Source: Colocasia esculenta (Eukaryota; Streptophyta; Magnoliopsida; Alismatales; Araceae). From it: 64,000 bases of DNA. The stretch is from positions 63,029,184 to 63,093,183 of the forward strand of contig CM024764.1 of assembly GCA_014218235.1 (NCBI GenBank), given 5' to 3'. Made by a program: the position numbers and the translations under genes. Shown piece by piece: positions 1 to 8,954 of the stretch (position 1 is the stretch's first letter; the number at the start of each line of letters is the position of its first letter). Under the pieces are notes generated by a model. The model was not told the origin of the DNA, did not search any database, and saw only the letters and a program-made list of their open reading frames with translations.

Positions 1-92
1 TAATTTCATGTTTTAAATTTAAATTTATGAAAATAATGTTTATATATTATTTTTTAATTATGTTTCTCATATTTGTTTTTTTTTTAATATAG

Positions 93-155
93 GATCCTCC
101 AACACCTGACGATCGTGAGGCGGGGACAGCGGACGATCCAGCAGACCTTTCTTGA
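93..155 (+). CDS. Possible last exon of an unidentified gene
   Basis: A long T tract and the acceptor AATATAG at 86-92 precede an open run of 20 codons ending in TGA at 153-155. The encoded tail is acidic and rich in proline and aspartate. AT-rich sequence with polyadenylation-like character follows. It may be the 3' end of a second gene of the same MULE, or of another gene upstream of the window. It is too short to name, and the splice call rests only on the T tract and AG. Confidence 0.25.
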   Translation, partial: DPPTPDDREAGTADDPADLS

Positions 156-622
156 TTTTTAGCACTTTTAATTGTGTATGACTTTATATTTCTTGTGTGT
201 GATGATTTTATGTTTGATTTTTAGTACCTATTTTTGTGGAATGTATGAATATTTTAGAAGGTTTTGTAATTTATCATTGTTATTTTCTGTATTTTTTTAA
301 AAAATAAGTTGATTATTTCCGACAGCTTTTTGTGGAAAAGTCATGATATATGAAGGGATGGATTCGGTGGACCCGACGGGTGGACCCGAAGGGATGGCGG
401 TGCCATGGAATGATGACCATCAGGCGGCTGAAAATAGTCAGTACGACGGACGATGGGACGTTAAGGATATCACAGCCGTTCGTATAGAGGTTTCCCGCCA
501 TTTATGCTAGCCTTATACGCACTCCCGCCAATTTGACCCCCAGTCCAAACCACTCATACATGCTATTTACGCACCCTATTTCGTTCGTCGTCCACGAAAC
601 GTTCGTCTTCCTCTACGACCCA
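156..622. other. Non-coding stretch before the MULE transposase
   Basis: AT-rich sequence to about 340, then more GC-balanced sequence with a short direct repeat (GAAGGGATGG at about 352 and 389). I see no supported gene. The transposase frame is open from an upstream ATG at 533, but the ATG at 623 gives the more usual N-terminus. The promoter of the transposase should lie here; no convincing TATA box was picked out. Confidence 0.4.
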
Positions 623-3473
623 ATGGAGCAGCTCCCTGGAAGATGTTCATTTGGAGATCAAAGTTTCGTTCTTTTCATAGGGAGGGACGTGGATTTGGCG
701 TCCATTCATAGCAGGGTTTCCCAAAGGTTGGGTGTAAACATGCAGGAGAACATACTGAAGTATCGTCTTCCCATGGATACCGACGTTGAACAGGTGTTGC
801 TTGACGATGGGGATGTCCAAGCTATGTTTGATCTTCACAAGTGTCAAGGAACATCATTCATAAATCTACAAATTCATGCGGTGGAAACTCGTTGCCTTAG
901 TACGCATGCTAGTCGTCAGTCAGGTGATCGGCAACCACTTGATAGGTACGTACTCCATGCATTCTTCACCAGCCTTCATGTTATCCCATGCATTCTTAAA
1001 AAGCCTTCGTCTTATCCCATGCATCTTGTACGTATGTATGTACATAACTTGCAGAAGTACTTCAAACACGCATGGCGGTTCTTTGGAAACCACCGAACCC
1101 CTTCAATTACCAGGAAGCAGTTTGGAGTTGTACGACCGAGGACAAGGAGCGGAAGGTGTAGTACCAGTGTTGACGCAATATTCCGTAGGCAGAATACACT
1201 CAGTAGGACAAGTCTTCATAAGCAAAGAGCTATTGCAGATGGAACTGACAAATTACGCGATCACACGAGGATTTAATTGGAAATATTTGAAGAACGACTC
1301 TGTACGATTAACTGTACGTTGCAATGTCTCTGTTTGCCCATGGCGCCTGCATGCGTCCGTCGTTCGTGAAGGTCCACAATTTGCAATCAAAAGTCTCAAC
1401 AACAAACACACCTGTGGATGTGACATTATGAGCGACGGACATCCACGGACATCTAAGAAGTGGGTAGCAAATGTTGTGAAGGGGAAACTAGTTGATAAAC
1501 CCACCTACAGAGCAAGTGAAATGATGAGTGACATCCGTCGGGAATACGGTATCTGCATCCCTTATCATCAGGTATGCATTGTAACAACTGTCCTCATATA
1601 CTGTAAGACTATCATTGTAATAACTGTAATCATTTCCACGTATACTGTAACAATACCTCCTGGCCACATGTAACAACTGTAATCATATACTGTAAAGATA
1701 TGTAAGAATTAATAACTGTAATCATTTCGAGGAATACTGTAACAATACCGGCAGGCCACTGTAACCACTGTCATCATATACTGTAAGGGTCTGTATTGTA
1801 GCAACTGTACTCATATACTGCAAGGATGTGTATTGTAACAACTGTAATCATTTGAGCGTATACCGTAACAAATTAACATGGCTACTGTAAGGTATAAGGA
1901 CAAGTACTATAACAATCTTACATAACATGTATAATCATTTGAATAGGCATGGTGGGGCAAAGAGGTTGTTGTCAGTTCACTATACGGTGATTTCAGAACA
2001 AGCTATCATATGTTGAACTGGTACAGCGAACGTGCATTACAGACAAACCCGGGATCGATCTTGTCTCTAGAAGTGGACCTGGAGACTCAACGTTTCAAAC
2101 GCTTTTTCATATGCTTCGAGGCGTCTACATATGGGTTCGAAGTTGGTTGTCGACCTATGCTCTTTTTGGACGGAACTCATATCAAACAACATAGAGTGCA
2201 AGGGGTTATACTTGCTGCAAGTGCCTTAAACGGTAACAATGAGCTATTCACTGTAGCGTACTCCATCGCAGATTCGGAAACATATGACAACTGGGTCTGG
2301 TTTCTACAAAATTTGAAAAAGGCATTGCTATCAGATAGAAGGATCGCGTTCCTATCAGACAGAGGGAGAGGTCTGAAGGAAGCGATTCCTGACATATTTT
2401 CGAATGATGATCACGACTACTGTTTCCAGCACATCATGCAGAACTTCAACGACCAATGTGCGGGGAAATATGCCGCCCCTTTCGAAAAATTACTTAGAAA
2501 AATTCTCCAGCGCATTGCCTATGCTGTTACGAAACAAGAGTACGAAGACGCAATGATGGTAATGGAGCTTAATTCTGCTGATGCCAAAGAATGGGTGCTC
2601 CGAAATGATGTCGAACACTGGTCCCATGCTCATTTCCCGGGACAAAGGTTTGGCTCTTTAAATACACAAGCGATATGTTCTATTACATTCTGCCATTTAT
2701 GGGCTTACAGTTATAGGGATAATCTATTACAGAACGTGTTAAATAAGGTTACAGTATGTAGCGGACAGTTGTTACAGATATTTGATGTTAACCTAATTTC
2801 CTTCACATTGCCATACAGGTTTGGGGAGTTATACTCTAATTTGGCAGAGTCATTCAACAATTGGATACATGACGCGCGAAGTCTACCAATACTACAGATG
2901 GTTGACAAAATTAGAGTGCAAATGATGGAAATGGCTGCAAAGAGGAAAATTGATGCTGCCTTGTGGGATACACCATACTGTCCTAAAGTACAAAAAATCA
3001 TCGAAAAAAACCTTCAAGAAAAGAGAAGCTTAGCAATCCGTCATTCAGATGGAATCAAATTTGAGGTTGTTGAAAGTATGAAGACGTACGCCGTAGACCT
3101 CCATCTACAAACATCCTCCTGTGGACACTGGCAACTTATCAAGATTCCTTGCAAGCATGCATGCGCAGCAATTGGCAGTAACAAGGAGGCCGTTACTCAA
3201 TATGTTTCGGCATTTTACAGCACAGATGTGTATAGGGCTGCATATGAAAGAAACATTCAACCTATCCCAACATTTGACATGCCGGATCCGCCTCAACCAT
3301 CAGAAGTTCTAATCAAGCCACCGACAACAAAAAGGTTGTCAGGAAGACCGAGAAAGAGGAGAATACATTCAAGAGGAGAAGTAGATCATGCATATATTTG
3401 TTCTAGGTGCAAGCAGATAGGTCACAACCGAAGAACTTGTAGCAACCCACCCCACAATCCTGACGGATTTTAA
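623..3473 (+). CDS. MULE (MuDR-type) transposase, four exons
   Basis: Likely exons are 623-945, 1055-1571, 1947-2647 and 2819-3473, all with GT..AG borders and frames that join without a stop to give about 731 residues. Residues 1-95 resemble the PB1/ubiquitin-like N-terminal region common in MULE proteins. About 150-275 is the MuDR DNA-binding region with a C..C..H..C pattern. The catalytic core follows with FLDGTHIK (Asp about 355), LSDRG (Asp about 418) and NLAESFNNW (Glu about 524). A SWIM-like zinc motif (CGHW...PCKHAC) lies near 614, and a CX2CX4HX4C knuckle near 708-721. The protein would cut and join the ends of its own family. The third intron (2648-2818) is 171 bases, a multiple of three, and has no stop, so the unspliced reading is also open. 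An alternative start is the in-frame ATG at 533. No inactivating change is visible. Confidence 0.82.
1572..1946. repeat. CTGTAA-rich intron of the MULE transposase
   Basis: Intron 2 is filled with irregular copies of the hexamer CTGTAA (complement TTACAG), usually in contexts such as ACTGTAATCAT or TACTGTAACAA, spaced 15-40 bases apart. The same hexamer is repeated in the 3' region of this element and along both arms of the foldback at 5639-7527. See findings. Confidence 0.7.
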
Positions 3474-3478
3474 ATGTT

Positions 3479-4130
3479 GTATATTACTTACAACAGAAGG
3501 TCGTCCTGATATTCCAATATTACAGTGTATGTAATACATTATTACAATCTATGCACTACGCGGTTACAATTACACTACTACGCTATTACAGTTTACATAA
3601 TGAAGTGTTACAGTTTAACTCTAATACTCTTACAGTTTAACCTGTGTACCATATATTAGATGAAGACATCTGCGAATAAAGAGGAAGAAGACGAGCAAGA
3701 ATAATAGGAGGAAGAAGAGCACTGTCTCCTCACGATTTCTGTTACAGCATATGTAATAAGATGTTGCAGTTTAAGCACTAGACTCTTACATTTTCAGCAC
3801 TACACTCTTACAGTTCACGCACTACACTCTTACAGTTCCAGCACTTACGTATTTTGTTATATTATACGTAATAAAATGTTACAGTTTAAGTACTAAACTG
3901 TTACAGTTCGAGCACTACAGTGTTACACCTAAAGAACAGCCCTGTTACAGTTTGAGCACTACTCTCTTAGAGTTCAAGCACTACAGTCTAACATACAGTT
4001 TTACATTATATGTTATAATCTCTTACAGTCGTTGGTCATGTTGATTATAATATATATGAGGGGATGTTACAGTGTGTTATTGGTAACATGTTGAGTTTGC
4101 ATGATACAGAGCACATATATAAGCACACAG
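3479..4130. repeat. TTACAG repeat region downstream of the transposase
   Basis: AT-rich, non-coding, with many copies of TTACAGTT, often in the phrase CACTACACTCTTACAGTT, spaced roughly 20-40 bases. It ends where the convergent ORF region begins. A 63-base block at 3656-3718 in the middle is a copy of 4548-4610. Confidence 0.65.
3656..3718 (-). repeat. Duplicate of the 5' end of the convergent ORF (copy 1; copy 2 at 4548-4610)
   Basis: The stretch starting TAGATGAAGACATCTGC occurs here and again at 4548-4610 with a few mismatches. Copy 2 covers the leader and first codons of the minus-strand ORF at 4192-4563. Copy 1 therefore repeats that leader and start but is not followed by the rest of the ORF. 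It looks like a segmental duplication inside the MULE. Confidence 0.7.
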
Positions 4131-4191
4131 AAGACTGCATCAAACGAAAATGCTTATCATAAACAAGCCCTGTTACAATAACTCTCTACCT

Positions 4192-4563
4192 CTACTCTAC
4201 CGACCACTCGGTAGAGCACGGAGGGGAGGAGGCGGAACGGTCAGGGGAGGGATGGGAGGAAGGAGAGGTGCCGGAACGGTTAGGGGAGGAAGCGGAGGTT
4301 CCGGAACGGTCAGGGGAGGAAGGGGAGGAAGGGATGTGTTCTACCCTAGGGCCGATGTCTGGGAGGATGTTATTGAGGCCCTTGTCACCGTAATGCCGAG
4401 AGGCTTTCTGTAAAGCCATCTTCCAGCCCATGTAAAAACCGTCCCAGTAGTCGGCGCTGAAGGTGGACTGTCGCAACGGGGGAGCCGGGGGCAACGGTGG
4501 CACCGGTGAGGCAGGTGCCTTGCCATCCCTCTGGGGAGCACGGTTAGATGAAGACATCTGCAA
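4192..4563 (-). CDS. Small Ser/Pro-rich ORF convergent to the MULE transposase
   Basis: 123 codons. The N-terminal third is proline-rich. A central segment YWDGFYMGWKMALQKASRHYG looks like a folded helical stretch, and the C-terminal third is built from imperfect repeats of SSPxRSGTS. A TATA box (TATAAAAGG, minus strand, 4656-4648) lies about 85 bases upstream of the ATG, and the leader is duplicated at 3656-3718. The position, convergent with the transposase and near the right terminal repeat, matches the layout of the second gene of maize MuDR, but I see no sequence similarity to mudrB. The opposite strand is also open here because of the GGA-rich repeats; this strand is preferred for its promoter and richer composition. 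Function unknown. Confidence 0.45.
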   Translation of the reverse strand: MQMSSSNRAPQRDGKAPASPVPPLPPAPPLRQSTFSADYWDGFYMGWKMALQKASRHYGDKGLNNILPDIGPRVEHIPSSPSSPDRSGTSASSPNRSGTSPSSHPSPDRSASSPPCSTEWSVE

Positions 4564-4647
4564 ATAAAGATGAAGAAGACGAGCAAGAAAGATAGGAAGA
4601 ACAAGAGCGTTAGAAGCTTGTGAAGGATAAGTATGGCGACCTGTGTT

Positions 4648-4656
4648 CCTTTTATA
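4648..4656 (-). promoter_or_regulatory. TATA box for the convergent ORF
   Basis: The minus strand reads CTATAAAAGG here, about 85-95 bases upstream of the ATG at 4563, a normal plant spacing for a short leader. Confidence 0.5.
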
Positions 4657-4913
4657 GTTGTGAAGAACAGTTCACGGGCCTTCGAAAGGAGCTGTGTAAG
4701 TGATGTCAATGGTTGTTGTATCAGTTCTTGGCACGTTATGTAAGAGTAACTTTCCATCAATTAGAGTTCACGGGCCTTGCAAAGGATCGAAGCGTCAGAG
4801 CGTCGTTTGGGGAACAGGCGATGGAAAAAAGGAGGGAAGGGTAAGACGGGAATGGGAAAAAGAGACGGAAGCGAAGGAGACGGAAACCGTGCGAGGAGGG
4901 TCGTAAATGGTGA

Positions 4914-5038
4914 CGTGCAAAAAGCAGGGACTGGAAATTAAACCTTGAGAAAAGGAGGGACTTTACGTCTACCGGTATTCTGACAGGGACCAGGAAAAAA
5001 GTAGAAGGCTCTGACAGGGACCCCCAATTAATTTTCCC
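4914..5038. repeat. Right terminal repeat of the MULE
   Basis: The outer ~125 bases align with both ends of the foldback at 5639-7527: a GCAGGGACT..GAAATTAAAC block, then two CTGACAGGGAC blocks about 35 bases apart, then CCCAATTAATTTTCCC at the very end. This long subterminal similarity is what ties the two elements to one family. Confidence 0.8.
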
Positions 5039-5047
5039 AATATAAAA

Positions 5048-5629
5048 CTCAAATATACTAAATTATTCTCTATATATGATAGACTCAATCATACATCAGT
5101 GCCCATCAAATTCTGCACCACTATATGTACCTACGTACAGTTCTGAGACAAGCTAATTATGCTGAGCTCAAATCATGCATCGATGCAACATCAAGTTCTG
5201 TACCACAATGTACGTACATTCTTCGTGGTGGAAGAAGGTACAGCCGGAGGGGCCCAAGCTGGGCACCGGCGACTCTCGGCCACATATACGAGCTGCCTGG
5301 GGACCCATGATACCTGATCTTATTAGCGGAGAAACTTCGTAGAGGGCCACAGTTCTACACGTCTGGTTAAATGTCAAATAAATACGTTCGGTGGAAGTTG
5401 GACTATACGTTGATTGTGATGCATCCACACATACGAACCCGTGACTATATATGCATACACGATATATAGTACGATCTGTCTGCTCATTATATAGATCTGT
5501 CCTATAGTGCAATGCCAATTAGTGCTACATATATATAATAATATTGGCAAATGTGTAACTCTAAATTAATTGTACATCGAATGAAGGATAGGGTTTACGC
5601 GCAGCTGCCTTAAGTGCTCCTACTCTTGT
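5048..5629. other. Spacer between the two MULE-family elements
   Basis: About 580 bases of mostly AT-rich sequence with a GC-richer patch at 5220-5310. Open runs on both strands are short and unrecognised. I see no gene, repeat or clear element end. Confidence 0.4.
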
Positions 5630-6100
5630 TTTTATTATGGAAAAATTAATTAGAGGTCTTTGTCAGAGGGTTAGATTTAATTTGTAATCCCTGTCAGAAG
5701 ATCAAAAGTCATATAGTCTTTACTTTTTGTGTTAGTTTAATTTCTAGTCCCTGCTTTTTGTTTTTAATCCCTACTTTTTGTTTCTCAACATTTATGAGTC
5801 TTGGAAGACGAGTCGTCTTTTTAACATCAATTTTTTCTTATTTTATCCTTCCTTCTTCTGCTCTTTCCCTAGTTATATTCGTTACAGTTGCCTTTGTATC
5901 AGTTACAGTAAACTTTTATATCTGTTACAATAAGCCTTTATATCTGTTACAATAAGTCTTCTTTCCTTATGCACACTTACATTCGTTACAGTTGTCTTTG
6001 TATCAGTTACAGTCAGCCTTTATATCTGTTACAGTAAGCCTTTGTAACTGTTACAGACTACAACTATAAGCTCTTATAAAAGAAAAAAAATTATTTGTTT

Positions 6101-6170
6101 GCAAGTGCTAGGATTCGAATCCAAGTCTTCACAAAGAAGACATGAGATATCCTTACCACTAAGCTACAAC
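6101..6170 (-). ncRNA. tRNA-like sequence with pol III A and B boxes, left arm
   Basis: The minus strand carries GTAGCTTAGTGGTAAGG (A-box type) and, about 30 bases on, GGATTCGAATCC read from the complement (B-box type). It is the mirror copy of 6991-7060. The expected acceptor arms do not pair, so this is a tRNA-related relic or SINE-like head rather than a functional tRNA gene. Confidence 0.5.
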
Positions 6171-6990
6171 TACATTTGTGTTACAACATAACATATAATA
6201 TCTTTAATTAAGTATTGTAGTAAACATAATTCTCTATTACAACTTATGTTAAGTCTTGTTACAGTCAATATCATTCCCTGTTACAATATACATTAAGTTT
6301 TGTTACAGTAAATATTATCATCTATTATAGTAAACATAATTCTCTATTACAACTTATGTTAAGTCTTGTTACACTATACATTAAGCTCTATTACAACTAT
6401 ATATTAAGCTCTATTACAATATACATTAAGCTCTGTTACAGTATACGTTAAGCTCTATTACAGTATACATTAAGCTACTGTAACAGAGCTTAATGTATAT
6501 TGTAATAGAGCTTAATGTATACTTGTAATATAGCTTAATGTATACTGTAACAAGACTTAACATAAGTTGTAATAGAGCTTAATATATATTGTAACAAAGA
6601 TTAATGTATATTGTAACAAAACTTAATGTATATTGTAATAGAGCTTAATGTATAGTTGAATAGAGCTTAATGTATACTGTAACAAGACTTAACATAAGTT
6701 GTAATAGAGCTTAATATATATTGTAACAAAGGTTAATGTATATTGTAACAAAGCTTAATGTATATTGTAATAGAGCTTAATGTATACTGTAACAAGACTT
6801 AACATAAGTTGTAATAGATAATTATGTTTACTATAATTGATGATAATGTTTACTGTAACAGAACTTAATGTATATTGTAACAGGGAATGATATTGATTGT
6901 AACAAGACTTAACATAAGTTGTAATAGAGAATTATGTTTACTACAGTACTTAATTAAATATATTATATGTTACATTGTAAAATAAATATA

Positions 6991-7060
6991 GTTGTAGCTT
7001 AGTGGTAAGGGTATCTCATATTGTCTTTGTGAAGACTTGGGTTCGAATCCTAGCACTTGC
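6991..7060 (+). ncRNA. tRNA-like sequence with pol III A and B boxes, right arm
   Basis: TAGCTTAGTGGTAAGG at 6995-7010 fits the pol III A box and GGGTTCGAATCC at 7039-7050 fits the B box, at normal spacing. Flanking bases do not form a convincing acceptor stem and no anticodon loop can be assigned. The left arm holds the inverted copy, so transcription from both would point towards the two ends of the element. Confidence 0.5.
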
Positions 7061-7536
7061 AAACAAATAAAGTTTTTTTTTTCTTTTGTAAGAGCTTATA
7101 GTTGTAGTCTGTAATAGTTACAAAGGCTTACTGTAACAGATATAAAGGCTTACTGTAACTGATACAAAGGCAACTGTAACGAATGTAAGTGTGCATAAGG
7201 AAAGAAGGCTTACTGTAATAGATATAAAGGCTTACTGTAACTGATACAAAGACAACTGTAACGAATGTAAGTGTGCATATGGAAAGAAGGCTTACTGTAA
7301 CAGATATAAAGACTTACTGTAACAATATAAAAACTTATTGTAACTGATACAAAGGCAACTGTAACGAATGTAACTCGTATTCCAAGACTCATTAAATGCT
7401 GAGAAACAAAATGCAGGGACTAGAAATTAAACTAACACAAAAAGTAAGGACTATATGACTTTTGATTTTCTGACAGGGACTATAAATTAAGTCAACACTC
7501 TGACAAGGACCCCTAATTAATTCTCCCTTTTATTAT

Positions 7537-7719
7537 TTTGTCACGCATTGAGTGCTAAAGAAAAAGATGATATGTTAAGGCCCTTAAGGGTACGTAGTCA
7601 TGGCACAGACTATGAAGGATATCCATTTGAGAAAATGATAAAATGACAGGTAAAAATAATGTATATTTTTCTACTAACTATTCTAGTATTTTTTTTTTTT
7701 TACATGACAACTCACCATT
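7537..7719. other. Short spacer between foldback and element A
   Basis: Contains a 33-codon open run on the plus strand (about 7546-7646) that ends in TGA. It could be an exon remnant but I do not recognise it. A T tract of about 15 bases follows. Confidence 0.3.
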
Positions 7720-7724
7720 CTAGT

Positions 7725-8539
7725 CGTGGTGATATTTTTCTGTTTGGGCCGGAGCCAAATGGGCCTCCACTAAGAGATGAAGAGAGACGATCGTCGGTGC
7801 GGACCGTAGCCTGCAAAAACCAGAACAGGACCAGGGGGGCCCAATCGAAGAACCGGGGGAAACCCTCCGATGCCTAAGTCAGGTGACTGTAGAGAGGCTT
7901 GAAGAAGAAGGGTTCGATGGTGTGTGCCTCTCGTGAAGGTGAGTGTATAGCCAGGGTTGTGTACCTTTGCCTGGTAGTCACATATGCCTTTTATAGGCAA
8001 AGGTTCTGAAGAGGTTGGACGTGCCACCCTTTGATGATGCCGGAAAGGGCACGTCGGTTGGCGTCCGTAGTGGGGAGTTACCCATTGAGGCGCCCGTTGA
8101 GGGGCCTTGCGGTTAATGCTCCCCTTGATCATGGGGCGCGTGCGGTGCTGCCGTGGTAACTGCTGCTAGGAGGTGAAGGGGCCTCTCTGCCCTTCCTGGT
8201 CGGGAGGTACCGAACAGGCAGCCTGCTTGGTAGATGGGCCGGTTGTTCGGTGCCTGGTGCCCGGAGGCACGGCTTGTGCTGATGGGAGGTGGAAGCGTGC
8301 TTCGAGCAGGACCTGTTTGGTAAGGGGGCGCCTGGACCGAACAGGTGGTGGAGTGCCCGCCAACATCTTTTAGGACTTGGAAGTAGCCTGATGTAGAGAC
8401 CGTGCTCAGAAGCCTTGGGCTGATATCCGAGGACGTCTGGCGCCTTGCCAGGAGGCCACGCCAGCTTGCTGGGCCGTGATGGGCCGTACGGGGCGATAAT
8501 GGGCCCTGCGAACCTAGGGGACTAGAAATAGCCAACACA
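7725..8539 (-). repeat. LTR of element A (left, the 3' LTR)
   Basis: 815 bases, beginning CGTGGTGAT (TG in the other copy, TGTGGTGGT) and ending AGCCAACACA. It matches 17484-17949 over its first 466 bases and 37244-37948 from about position 109 to the end. Open runs on either strand inside it are not conserved among the copies and are not genes. Confidence 0.88.
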
Positions 8540-8954
8540 CTTGTCCTCCACTGTCTCAAGCTTGCTCGGATTCCAGAGTACCTTGAGAGAGGAGGTCTGT
8601 TCAGTTGTCATTCACATTGAATGCGATGTTGACTTCGGCAGTGTGCGAACGGTCACTGGGGCGACGCTGTTTAGTGTTCCCCTCGGAGATGGGGAACCAT
8701 CATCATCGCGAGGACGACATGTCGCCCAGGGGACACCCAACGGCGTGTCTTGAACGATCCATTCGAAAGAACTGCCCTTTTCATTTTCGATTTTGCGCCC
8801 CTCCTTCCTTATAAGGACTCGAAAGGGGGGGGGGAGGTGAAGGCTCACGCCCTCCTGCACCTTCGCTTCTTGCACTTGCCGCCTCATGCCTACTTCTCAG
8901 CTACCTCTTCTTCTTCACTGTCTTCATGCTTCGTCTTCGTATTTGCCTCCGGCA
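8540..8954. other. Region between 3' LTR and antisense ORF of element A
   Basis: Just inside the LTR the minus strand reads GTGGAGGACAAG, a weak polypurine tract. The rest probably holds the promoter and leader of the plus-strand ORF beginning at 8955. Two G runs (8827-8836) interrupt any open frame. Confidence 0.4.

Larger units (their letters stand above)
1..5038 (+). mobile_element. Mutator-like DNA transposon (MULE), right part; left end lies before the window
   Basis: The element holds a MULE transposase gene at 623-3473, a small convergent ORF at 4192-4563 and a right terminal repeat ending at 5038. The terminal repeat reads, from the outside in, GGGAAAATTAATTGGGGG followed by a CCCTGTCAGAG block. 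The same terminus bounds the foldback element at 5639-7527, so the two belong to one family. No left terminus of this kind is seen between 1 and 622, so the left end is outside the window and its 9-bp duplication cannot be checked (the candidate on the right is AATATAAAA at 5039-5047). The transposase frame is open after splicing, so this may be an autonomous source copy. The extent on the left is inferred. Confidence 0.75.
5876..7370. repeat. TTACAG/CTGTAA repeats in both arms of the foldback
   Basis: The left arm carries repeats such as CAGTTACAGT, TCTGTTACAATAAG and AAGCTCTGTTACAG. The right arm carries their complements (CTTAATGTATACTGTAACA and relatives). Spacing is about 20-25 bases near the centre. 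The hexamer is the same one repeated in the intron and 3' region of the neighbouring MULE. Confidence 0.75.
5639..7527. mobile_element. Foldback (palindromic) non-autonomous MULE with 9-bp target duplication
   Basis: The left end GGAAAAATTAATTAGAGG and the complement of the right end GGGAGAATTAATTAGGGG match, and the match continues inwards through essentially the whole element, with the centre near 6478. A perfect 9-bp direct repeat TTTTATTAT flanks it (5630-5638 and 7528-7536), the duplication size expected of MULEs. The arms consist of CTGTTACA-type repeats plus one tRNA-like block each; no coding region. Its ends match the transposase-bearing MULE that finishes at 5038, only 600 bases away, so that transposase is the natural candidate to move it. 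Confidence 0.92.

Noticed and set aside
313..501. Minus-strand 62-codon ORF near the window start
   Set aside because: No motif, and it lies in the likely promoter region of the MULE transposase.
4150..4413. Plus-strand Gly/Arg-rich ORF
   Set aside because: It is the complement of the Ser/Pro repeats of the minus-strand ORF at 4192-4563 and has no promoter or conserved content.
6991..7060. Functional tRNA gene
   Set aside because: A and B boxes are good, but the acceptor stem does not pair and no anticodon loop can be set; called tRNA-like only.
8113..8559. Open frames within element A's left LTR (both strands)
   Set aside because: They do not persist in the other LTR copies and cross the LTR border.
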